Below are positions 53,102-64,000 of a stretch of 64,000 nucleotides of DNA, in pieces. Source of the stretch: Bacteroidaceae bacterium (lineage in GTDB: Bacteria > Bacteroidota > Bacteroidia > Bacteroidales > Bacteroidaceae); contig JAFYRW010000042.1 in assembly GCA_017546785.1 (NCBI GenBank), forward strand, positions 62,001 through 126,000, given 5' to 3'. A program made the position numbers and the translations under genes. The stretch's first letter is position 1, and every line of letters begins with the position of its first letter. The notes under the pieces were generated by a model. That model made no database searches, was not told the origin of the DNA, and was given only the letters and a program-made list of their open reading frames with translations.

Positions 53102-54997
53102 TTGGATTATAGGGCAATTCTTAAAGAGTATTGGGGCTACGATGATTTTCGCGGTATACAGCGCGAGATTATCGAGAGCATTGGCGAGGGACGCGACACA
53201 TTGGGATTGATGCCTACCGGTGGCGGTAAGAGTATCACTTTTCAGGTGCCTACTCTTGCTCACGAGGGATTGTGCCTTGTAATAACGCCTCTCATAGCAT
53301 TGATGAAGGATCAGGTAGCCAATCTTCGCAGTCGCGGGATAAAGGCTGCTACCATCTATTCGGGAATGAAGAGCCGTGAGGTAATAACTGTACTCGAGAA
53401 TTGTATCTTCGGTGATTACAAATTTCTTTATATATCTCCCGAGAGGCTTACCTCCGATATTTTTCTGAATAAGGTACGCAGGATTCCAGTAGCGCTGATA
53501 ACCGTCGATGAGGCTCATTGTATTTCGCAGTGGGGACACGATTTCCGCCCCTCTTATCGTCGTTTGGCCGAACTGCGTACTCTCTTTCCCGGTGTTCCTG
53601 TTCTTGCTCTTACGGCAACGGCTACTCCGGCAGTAGCTGCCGATATTCAGCAGCAGCTGCTCTTTAAGCAGGAGAATTGCTATGCTATGAGTTTCGAGCG
53701 CAAGAATCTTGTTTATGTGGTCCGTAATACCGAAAATAAGTCTCAGGAGCTTCTTCATATTCTCAACCGCATACAGGGCTCGGCAATTGTATACACTCTC
53801 AACCGCAAGCGCACCAAAGAGGTGTGCGAGTTTCTCCTGTCGCAAGGAATAACTGCCGAATATTATCACGCCGGGCTTACTGCCGAGAGTAAGGACGAAA
53901 AGGAGGTGCGTTGGAAAAGTGGCGAGTCGAGGGTGATGGTTGCTACGAATGCCTTTGGTATGGGCATCGATAAGCCTAATGTGCGTCTGGTGATACACGT
54001 TGATATTCCCGGCTCAATAGAGGCCTACTTTCAGGAGGCGGGACGTGCGGGACGCGACGGCAACAGCGCATACGCTGTGATGCTGTATAGCCGTAACGAC
54101 CATTCGGTAGTGTCGCGCCGCGTAGCCGAGAATTATCCTCCAAAGGAGTATATACGCAATGTGTACGACAATCTATGCTACTATTATAGTATGGCGCTGG
54201 GCGATGGTCTTAATTGTACCTTTGAATTCTCGCTTGTCGATTTTTGTCGCAAATATCATCTGCAGACACTGCAGACAGACAGCGCGCTGCGCATCCTTAC
54301 CCGTATGGGCTATATAGAATATGTCGAAGAGATGGAATATGCCTCGCGCGTACATTTTATAATAAACAGGGACGAACTTTATAAACTGCGTAATTTGCCG
54401 CAGGAGTACGAGACTCTTATAACAGCGCTCTTGCGTAATTACAGCGCCATTTTTACCGACTATGCTTTTATCGACGAGCGTTATCTTGCGCGAATAACAA
54501 AGCTTACGCGCCACAGAATGTATGAGATTCTAGTCTCTCTCTCTCAGAAACGCATAATACAATATACGCCCTCCAAGCGTTGCCCTATTGTAACATTCTC
54601 GCGTCACAGGGTGTTAGGCGAGGAGCTGCGCTTTGCTCCCGAGGTCTACGAGGAGCGTAGAGAGGCGTTCGAGGAGAGGATAGGCTCAATACTTAAATAT
54701 GCAACATCGTCGGCAGTGTGCAGGAGCCGTCTGTTGCTCGAATATTTCGGCGAGAAGAATGTTGCCGATTGCGGTGCGTGCGACGTCTGTATTGCCCGCA
54801 AGGGTGGCAGTGTCTCTGCAAAAAAGATGAACGACAATAGTGAGAAACTCTTTGTGCTGCTTGCCGACGGCAAGGCACACGCCCCCTCCGAGATATTGTC
54901 GTTGGGATTCACCGATAGGCAGATGACAGAATTGTTGCGTCATCTGTGCGACGAAGGGAAAATATCCGTTGTTGATGGTAAGATAGTAAAGAAATAG
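53102..54997 (+). CDS. recQ: ATP-dependent DNA helicase RecQ
   Basis: The TTG at 53102 gives a 631-residue helicase that starts MDYRAILKEYWGYDDFRGIQ, as in family members; an upstream ATG at 52994 would add a hydrophobic 36-residue leader not expected of RecQ. Walker A MPTGGGKS and the DEAH box in TVDEAHCISQWGHDFRPSY are clear. Motif VI lies in QEAGRAGRDG, and the RecQ-C zinc-type cysteines in DCGACDVC. The C-terminal ~60 residues (HAPSEILSLGF, VDGKIVKK) look like a winged-helix tail and not a full HRDC domain. Convergent with the GH109-like gene at only 4 bases, without a terminator. Confidence 0.92.
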   Translation: MDYRAILKEYWGYDDFRGIQREIIESIGEGRDTLGLMPTGGGKSITFQVPTLAHEGLCLVITPLIALMKDQVANLRSRGIKAATIYSGMKSREVITVLENCIFGDYKFLYISPERLTSDIFLNKVRRIPVALITVDEAHCISQWGHDFRPSYRRLAELRTLFPGVPVLALTATATPAVAADIQQQLLFKQENCYAMSFERKNLVYVVRNTENKSQELLHILNRIQGSAIVYTLNRKRTKEVCEFLLSQGITAEYYHAGLTAESKDEKEVRWKSGESRVMVATNAFGMGIDKPNVRLVIHVDIPGSIEAYFQEAGRAGRDGNSAYAVMLYSRNDHSVVSRRVAENYPPKEYIRNVYDNLCYYYSMALGDGLNCTFEFSLVDFCRKYHLQTLQTDSALRILTRMGYIEYVEEMEYASRVHFIINRDELYKLRNLPQEYETLITALLRNYSAIFTDYAFIDERYLARITKLTRHRMYEILVSLSQKRIIQYTPSKRCPIVTFSRHRVLGEELRFAPEVYEERREAFEERIGSILKYATSSAVCRSRLLLEYFGEKNVADCGACDVCIARKGGSVSAKKMNDNSEKLFVLLADGKAHAPSEILSLGFTDRQMTELLRHLCDEGKISVVDGKIVKK

Positions 54998-55001
54998 TCC
55001 T

Positions 55002-56237
55002 TTATTCGGCAAAAGAGACTCCGTTTATTCTGTTCCAGTCGCCGCGAGTAAAGTCAGGGAACTCAATTGGCGCTCCTCCCTGTTGCGATGAACGTTCGGT
55101 AAGCTCGACAAGGCAGCTCCACTCGGCAGCATCGTAAACATCCATATCCAATGGCAGTCCGTTACGCAAACAATATATCAGGCGGCTGTCCATAGCATAA
55201 TCTATCCAGCGGCGTCCGCATAGTCTCTCGCCAAAATCCTTGTAGGTCTTTACGAACGGATGGCAATATTCGCCGAGAATATTATTGAGTTCTTCTCCTG
55301 TTATTGCCCTCTCTCCGTCGGGATCTATGGCAATATGAGGCTGAGGGTATTTCTGTGCGAATCCCTTTGTTCCGCTCAGTAGGAACGAACGGCTGTATGG
55401 GTGAGGCAACGATACACAATGCTGTACAACAATGGTGTGTCCCTTTTCTGTTGTTATTATAGATGTATTCATATTGCCGCTAAGGGCATTGCAATCATCG
55501 CCGCAGCTTACTCTCTTTGACGAAACGGAGACGATGGAATTCATACGGTCGCCACGGTGTATTCCCATAGCAAGGGCTATCGGTCCGAGTCCGTGCGTAG
55601 GGTAGGGGTTACCATTGTGTCCTTTCAGAAAGTCTGTCTGCCAATTGGTCCAGCGGCGCCCTCCTTGGTCGTTCGAGGCTATACGCTCGCGAAGGTCGTG
55701 TAGATAAGAGCCCTCGGCGTGAATTATCTCGCCAAGCACTCCCAACTGTGCCATATTCAAAAGGGTAAGCTCAAACTCGTCGTAGCAACAATTCTCTAGC
55801 ATTATGCAGTGGCGGCGATGCTTCTCGGCTGTATCTACAAGACTCCAGCATTCATCTATTGTCATTGCAGCGGGAACCTCAAGAGCTACGTGCTTGCCGC
55901 AGTTCATTGCGTGTACCGCTATTTTTGCGTGGCTCAGCCAGTCGGTGCAAATGTAAACAAGGTCAATGTCGGGCGATTCGCACACGCGCATCCACCCCTC
56001 GCTGTCGCAATATGTGGCGGCAGGCTCCTTTCCGCTTGATGTTATTATACTCTGTGCCTCCTCGATATTCAATTCTACAAGGTCGCAGATGGCTGTAACG
56101 ACGGCTCCCTCAATGTGCATCATACGCTCAATGGCGCGCTTAGCCCTTACGCCTAGCCCAATGAATCCTATGCGGACCCTCTCTAAGGGCTCGCAGCGCA
56201 GCTGTAATACATTCTGTTGTTCTTTTGGGCGAATCAT
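55002..56237 (-). CDS. Gfo/Idh/MocA oxidoreductase, GH109-like
   Basis: The 411-residue protein has an N-terminal Rossmann fold (IGFIGLGVRAKRA) and a C-terminal oxidoreductase domain. The GH109 signature blocks are present: GNPYPTHGLGPIALAM with the family histidine at about residue 215, then HRGDRMNSIVSVSS. GH109 enzymes, such as alpha-N-acetylgalactosaminidases, use NAD+ in a retained-NAD mechanism. Unlike most Bacteroidales GH109 proteins, no signal peptide precedes the Rossmann domain, so it would be cytoplasmic. An upstream in-frame TTG at 56258 is not used because the ATG at 56237 sits 38 bases after the cstA stop, giving a clean operon. Substrate uncertain. Confidence 0.83.
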   Translation of the reverse strand: MIRPKEQQNVLQLRCEPLERVRIGFIGLGVRAKRAIERMMHIEGAVVTAICDLVELNIEEAQSIITSSGKEPAATYCDSEGWMRVCESPDIDLVYICTDWLSHAKIAVHAMNCGKHVALEVPAAMTIDECWSLVDTAEKHRRHCIMLENCCYDEFELTLLNMAQLGVLGEIIHAEGSYLHDLRERIASNDQGGRRWTNWQTDFLKGHNGNPYPTHGLGPIALAMGIHRGDRMNSIVSVSSKRVSCGDDCNALSGNMNTSIITTEKGHTIVVQHCVSLPHPYSRSFLLSGTKGFAQKYPQPHIAIDPDGERAITGEELNNILGEYCHPFVKTYKDFGERLCGRRWIDYAMDSRLIYCLRNGLPLDMDVYDAAEWSCLVELTERSSQQGGAPIEFPDFTRGDWNRINGVSFAE

Positions 56238-56275
56238 AAAATCTGAATATACGGACAAAATGACAAAAAAATAGT

Positions 56276-57754
56276 TTATTTGTCAAGAGCCTTTTGGCGT
56301 ACCTTATATATTTTTATTCCTATGATGGAAATTATTGCTGCAGAGACTATTCCGCCTAAAATGTATGCCAATGTGTGGTTGCTCATTCCCAACATTGTGT
56401 AGGAAATGAAAATGTATGAGGAGCATACATAAGTCATTATTATTGCGGGAATAAGTCCTATTATTATAGGCTTTCTCTTTTCGGCAAGATAGACGGTGAT
56501 GCACCATAGGGTGATAGCCGCAAGAGTCTGGTTCATCCAAGCAAAATAGCTCCATATTGTCTGGAACGGTAGGGCGAATATTATGAAAAGTCCCATAACA
56601 AACAGAGGAAACGATACTACTATTCGTTTGGATAGGTTCTGTTGCGCTACTCCCAGCATATCGGCAACAATGAGTCGTGCACAGCGGTAGGCTGTGTCGC
56701 CCGATGTTATTGCGCAAACAATGACTCCTAATATAACGAACAACGAAACGGTGTGTCCTAATGTCTGCTCCGATATAATATTAACCAATCGTGCTGCGCT
56801 GCCGCCATATTCGGCAATAGCTGCGTTAAGGCCATCGACACCACCCCAGAATGCCATTGCTATTGCTGCCCATATAAGAGCAATGATGCTCTCCGATATC
56901 ATTGCGCCGTAGAATATGCTGCGGCTCTGCTTCTCCGATGTTATGCAGCGTGCCATCATTGGCGACTGTGTAGCGTGGAATCCCGATATTGCACCGCAGG
57001 CTATTGTGGTGAATAGCATAGGTATAATGGGCATCTTTTCGGCGTCGGCAATGCAGTTGCGCAGCGACGTAAGCTCGGGGATTGTATATTTGTCGCTGTG
57101 GAATAGCAGTACAAACAATATTCCTGCTGCCATAATCAGTAGCGTAAGGCCGAATACAGGATAGATGCGTCCTATAATCTTGTTGATGGGCAATATTGTT
57201 GCAAGAATGTAGTATGCGAGTATAATAAAAAGTATAATGAATACCTCTATGCTCATTCCATTGAAGAGCGGAATCTCGAGCGATGGAAGGTTGATGTTCG
57301 AGGCAATAAGCTCCGCCGGTTGCGACATAAATACTGCTCCTACAAGCACCATAAGAAGTACCGATGCTATGCGCATAAAGTGCTTTGTGCTTTCTCCCAA
57401 ATATTTGCCTATAATCTCGGGGAGACTCAATCCATTGTTCTTAAGAGATATTGCTCCTGCGATAAAGTCGTGCATAGCACCCATAAATATACCGCCTAAT
57501 GTTATCCATAAGAAGGCTACCGGGCCGTATGCCGCACCGAGAATGGCACCGAAAATGGGTCCGAGGCCCGCAATATTCAAAAGCTGAATGAGGAATATCT
57601 TCCAACGGGGCATAGGAATATAATCTACTCCGTCGTAAAGTGTCTTTGAGGGAACGGGGTTCTTCTCGTCAATATCACATACTCTCTCAAGATATTTCCC
57701 GTATGTGAAATAGGCTGCTATCAGCGCTGTCAGGCATATTATAAAGGTAATCAT
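56276..57754 (-). CDS. cstA: CstA family carbon-starvation/peptide or pyruvate transporter
   Basis: The 492-residue integral membrane protein has about 12-14 hydrophobic segments. The CstA core pattern is present (PSKTLYDGVDYIPMPRWKIFLIQLLNIAGLGPIFGAILGA, GAISGFHATQSPMMARCITSE). CstA proteins import peptides or pyruvate under carbon stress. The start is the ATG at 57754, as the longer frame starts at a TTG at the -7 element. It precedes the GH109-like gene by 38 bases, and the link between them is unclear. Confidence 0.9.
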   Translation of the reverse strand: MITFIICLTALIAAYFTYGKYLERVCDIDEKNPVPSKTLYDGVDYIPMPRWKIFLIQLLNIAGLGPIFGAILGAAYGPVAFLWITLGGIFMGAMHDFIAGAISLKNNGLSLPEIIGKYLGESTKHFMRIASVLLMVLVGAVFMSQPAELIASNINLPSLEIPLFNGMSIEVFIILFIILAYYILATILPINKIIGRIYPVFGLTLLIMAAGILFVLLFHSDKYTIPELTSLRNCIADAEKMPIIPMLFTTIACGAISGFHATQSPMMARCITSEKQSRSIFYGAMISESIIALIWAAIAMAFWGGVDGLNAAIAEYGGSAARLVNIISEQTLGHTVSLFVILGVIVCAITSGDTAYRCARLIVADMLGVAQQNLSKRIVVSFPLFVMGLFIIFALPFQTIWSYFAWMNQTLAAITLWCITVYLAEKRKPIIIGLIPAIIMTYVCSSYIFISYTMLGMSNHTLAYILGGIVSAAIISIIGIKIYKVRQKALDK

Positions 57755-57802
57755 CTGTCGTGTGGTTGAATGTTTGTAATTAATCCTTTTTGTTTGGGAG
57801 TG

Positions 57803-57810
57803 CAAAATTA
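57803..57810 (-). promoter_or_regulatory. -7 element of the cstA operon
   Basis: On the minus strand TAATTTTG fits TAnnTTTG, about 50 bases before the cstA ATG. A TTTG occurs at plus 57822-57825 but with only an 11-base gap, so the -33 is not settled. Confidence 0.5.
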
Positions 57811-57867
57811 CAATTATTATTCAAAATGAAAAACCATCGCAAGCGAAATTGAACTTTCGGGGTATAA

Positions 57868-57897
57868 AAAAGTGTGTCAATTGCTTGACACACTTTT
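57868..57897 (-). terminator. Terminator of the GH2 beta-galactosidase gene
   Basis: AAAAGTGTGTCAA and TTGACACACTTTT form a 13-bp stem with a 4-base loop, 24 bases after the stop codon, continuing into a T-rich minus strand. Confidence 0.85.
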
Positions 57898-57920
57898 AAA
57901 AAGGTTATAATCGTACACTG

Positions 57921-61910
<3,990 letters not shown>

Positions 61911-61989
61911 TTATTTTTAGTTAATGTTTTTTCTGTTAAAAGCAGCTCTTACGAACAGCTTGTTATTGTGTGCAGTAGCCGTAATTCTG

Positions 61990-62006
61990 CTATTTTGCGA
62001 AAATAG
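61990..62006 (-). promoter_or_regulatory. Palindromic element upstream of the beta-galactosidase gene
   Basis: CTATTTT-GCG-AAAATAG is a perfect 7-bp inverted repeat; its minus strand contains TATTTTCG, a -7-like element. A repressor or activator site overlapping the promoter is possible. No -33 is clear. Confidence 0.35.
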
Positions 62007-62087
62007 TAAAAATAAATGAATAATAAGGAGAAAGAGTTAAATTCTTTTTCTGTTCATTGCTTCACTGCACAAAAGAGAGCAAAAAAA

Positions 62088-62113
62088 CAATGCAGGCCGC
62101 AAAGCCTGCATTG
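62088..62113 (-). terminator. Terminator of ddl
   Basis: CAATGCAGGC and GCCTGCATTG (10 bp, 6-base loop) are followed on the minus strand by TTTTTTT, 24 bases after the ddl stop codon. Confidence 0.9.
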
Positions 62114-62137
62114 TCCCGACAGTATGTCCTATTATAT

Positions 62138-63328
62138 TTATTTTTTGAATTTTGCACCCATCTTTGCTCCGCCTGCGCTTTTGGTAGCAAAAATGTTCTC
62201 TCCGTAGTTTACAGCCTTGAAGCTTGAATCCTGCTTGCGACGCAATGCAATTTCGATAAGGCGGTCTATGAGCGCACCGAAATTTATGCCGCTGTACTCC
62301 CATAGATAGAACGACAGTGAACCGGGGATAGTGTTAATCTCGTTCACGAAAATATTACCGGTCGATTCGTCAATTATAAAGTCGATGCGGGCAACACCGT
62401 CGCAGTCGAGTGCGCGGAATGTGTCGCAAGCTGCCTTCTGAATGAACTGTGTGCTAGCCTCGGGGAGGTTGGCAGGAATCTCACGTACGGTAGACTGCAT
62501 TCCCTGCGATTGCTTGCCTCCGCCGTTCATATATTTATCCTGATACGAAAGAATCTCTCCGCTGCGTACTGGAACTTCGCACACCGAGGGCTGACACTCG
62601 TAGTAGTTGCCAAGAACGGCGCAGTTTACCTCTTTGAGCTTCTGTACATACTTCTCAATGATTACACGGCTGGTAAACGATATTGCATAGTCTATGGCAT
62701 CGATAAGCTCCTCGCGGTTGTGTGCTGCGCGTATACCTACGCTCGAACCGCTGTTAGCGGGCTTTATGATAACAGGATAACCCAATTTTTCTTCGATATT
62801 CTCTATTGTGCTCTCCTTTTTGTCGTCCCACTCCTTGTCGCTGAACCAATAGTAGTCTACTACAGGAATACCGCACTCTTTTAGAATCATCTTCATTGTG
62901 ATTTTATCCATTCCATTGGCCGATGCAAGAGTGTTGCATCCTGTGTAGGGTACTCCGCAGAACTCCATTATACCCTGGAATGTTCCATCCTCGCAATTTG
63001 TGCCGTGCAATGCAGGCAGGATAACATCGAGCTTTGCCACTACATCCTTCTTGAATATACCGCATTTTGTACGGTAGAGGTTGCTGTCGCCGTATGTCGG
63101 ACGCATATAAACCTCTTCGCACATTGCGATAAGTTTCTTAGTGTTGCGGTAATTTTCAACGTTGCGCAATGCCTCGCCACTGTACCATTTTCCCTCTTTT
63201 GTGATGTATATGGGGATAATGTTATATTTCTCACTATCCATTGCAGCCATTGCCTGATTGGCTGTTACTACCGATATTTCGTTCTCTACGGAGCGGCCTC
63301 CGAATACAACTCCTACGTTAATTTTCAT
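62138..63328 (-). CDS. ddl: D-alanine--D-alanine ligase
   Basis: The 396-residue cytoplasmic enzyme joins two D-alanines with ATP for peptidoglycan. It shows the family's VGVVFGGRSVENEISVVTA start, the HGTNCEDGTFQG loop, and the ATP-grasp blocks VIIKPANSGSSVGI and VARIDFIIDESTGNIFVNEINTIPGSL with the metal-binding Asp/Glu/Asn. It follows murF by 29 bases, so both belong to one cell-wall operon. A longer central insertion than in small Ddl enzymes is present, as in the DdlB/VanA-like size class. Confidence 0.95.
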   Translation of the reverse strand: MKINVGVVFGGRSVENEISVVTANQAMAAMDSEKYNIIPIYITKEGKWYSGEALRNVENYRNTKKLIAMCEEVYMRPTYGDSNLYRTKCGIFKKDVVAKLDVILPALHGTNCEDGTFQGIMEFCGVPYTGCNTLASANGMDKITMKMILKECGIPVVDYYWFSDKEWDDKKESTIENIEEKLGYPVIIKPANSGSSVGIRAAHNREELIDAIDYAISFTSRVIIEKYVQKLKEVNCAVLGNYYECQPSVCEVPVRSGEILSYQDKYMNGGGKQSQGMQSTVREIPANLPEASTQFIQKAACDTFRALDCDGVARIDFIIDESTGNIFVNEINTIPGSLSFYLWEYSGINFGALIDRLIEIALRRKQDSSFKAVNYGENIFATKSAGGAKMGAKFKK

Positions 63329-63357
63329 CTTGTATATGCTTTTTATTTTGTTTCTGT

Positions 63358-64000
63358 CTATTTGAAATTGTCGGGTAGGTCATTCTCGTATAGAACAACA
63401 TCGCCGGCCTTTATTATTGTTGCCAAATGTGCGTGCGCCTCGTTAAGCGATGCTGCAAGGAACAGCTTGTCACTGGGGAATCCATTTTCTTCTATTCCGC
63501 TTGCAATGGCTTTGCGGTTGGTTTCATTTACCACTATTGCATAGTCGCAACAGCGTGCAATGTCGCCACCGAGTTCTCTGTTCGCCTCGTACTGACGGCT
63601 ACCCATTTCTACGAATCCCGGGGTGATGACAATACGCTGGTTGCCATCGCTTATTGAGAAATTCTTAAGTACCTCGAGCGCCATTCTTGCTCCTTGAGGA
63701 TTGGAATTATATGCATCATCAAGAATGGTGATACCATTGTTGCGACGCATTGACAATCGATGCTCGACCGGTTGTAGGCGTGCAATGGCACTCTTCTGCT
63801 TGTGTACAGGAACGCTCAAATGGTCCGATACGATAATTGCCGCAAGCATATTCAGCAAGTTCCCTGTTCCCAATAGGCGGCTCTCGTAACGCTCGCCGTT
63901 TGTCGAAAGGGTGAATGCAATGCCGTTGGCTCCATATTCGACATTCTGTGCCGTTGTTGCCGATGGCTGCTCAATTGAATATGTGGCAATATTGCATTTG
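63358..64000 (-). CDS. murF: MurF (UDP-MurNAc-tripeptide--D-Ala-D-Ala ligase), C-terminal part; 5' end outside window
   Basis: The reading frame is open to the right window edge; the ATG/TTG at 63873 is internal. The visible ~213 residues cover the end of the central Mur ligase domain (LLGTGNLLNMLAA) and the C-terminal Mur ligase domain, with QPVEHRLSMRRNNGITILDDAYNSNPQGARMAL, a signature of MurF. VITPGFVEMGSRQYEANRELG follows. It adds D-Ala-D-Ala, made by the adjacent ddl, to the UDP-MurNAc-tripeptide. Gene order murF-ddl on the same transcript supports the call. Confidence 0.93.
   Translation of the reverse strand, partial: KCNIATYSIEQPSATTAQNVEYGANGIAFTLSTNGERYESRLLGTGNLLNMLAAIIVSDHLSVPVHKQKSAIARLQPVEHRLSMRRNNGITILDDAYNSNPQGARMALEVLKNFSISDGNQRIVITPGFVEMGSRQYEANRELGGDIARCCDYAIVVNETNRKAIASGIEENGFPSDKLFLAASLNEAHAHLATIIKAGDVVLYENDLPDNFK

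Overview
The window comes from a member of the Bacteroidota, most likely a gut-type Bacteroidales. The signs are SusC/SusD and other TonB-dependent uptake genes, many lipoproteins with a SxxC-type lipobox, an Mfa/FimA-type fimbrial operon, and promoters of the Bacteroides form (-7 TAnnTTTG, -33 TTTG or TTG, about 20 bp apart) in front of many genes. Two secreted proteins end in what looks like a type IX secretion (T9SS) C-terminal domain. That fits Prevotella-, Paraprevotella- or Parabacteroides-like lineages better than classical Bacteroides, but the family cannot be fixed from this sequence.

Layout. 1-6.5 kb: the 3' end of prmA, an MFS transporter plus GH130 mannoside phosphorylase operon, a cyclophilin lipoprotein overlapping an M16 peptidase, and an RluA synthase with a TetR regulator. 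6.6 kb: an initiator-type tRNA-Met with its own promoter and terminator. 6.9-15.2 kb: a TlpA-like thioredoxin protein, then SusC, SusD, a DUF4843-like lipoprotein and a PKD-like lipoprotein, forming one outer-membrane uptake system. 15.5-20.7 kb: a lone fimbrillin-like lipoprotein, a secreted S9 (DPP-IV-like) peptidase and L-serine ammonia-lyase. 20.9-29.3 kb: two paralogous ~1,020-residue secreted Asp-box beta-propeller/PKD/T9SS-CTD proteins, closely followed by a TonB-dependent receptor. This is the least described system in the window. 29.4-36.1 kb: an SDR sugar-nucleotide reductase that appears leaderless, a secreted C1 peptidase, recA, a carboxynorspermidine-dehydrogenase-like gene split by an in-frame TGA, and dnaK behind a sigma-54-like promoter.

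36.1-51 kb: a DUF5106/thioredoxin-like protein, then a seven-gene fimbrial operon on the minus strand (DUF3575, DUF3868, Mfa1-type fimbrillin, Mfa2-type anchor and three large tip-type lipoproteins), a small unknown gene and a membrane-bound AraC regulator. 51-55 kb: recJ and recQ. 55-58 kb: cstA and a GH109-like oxidoreductase. 58-62 kb: a secreted GH2 beta-galactosidase with an extra N-terminal beta-trefoil region. 62.1-64 kb: ddl and the 3' part of murF, which runs off the window.

Together the genes describe a host-associated glycan and protein forager. Secreted peptidases (S9, C1) and glycosidases (GH2) work outside the cytoplasm, and TonB-dependent transporters import products. Inner-membrane carriers (MFS, CstA) feed intracellular enzymes (GH130, serine ammonia-lyase), and fimbriae mediate attachment. 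Housekeeping genes for DNA repair, chaperoning and cell wall synthesis lie between these clusters.
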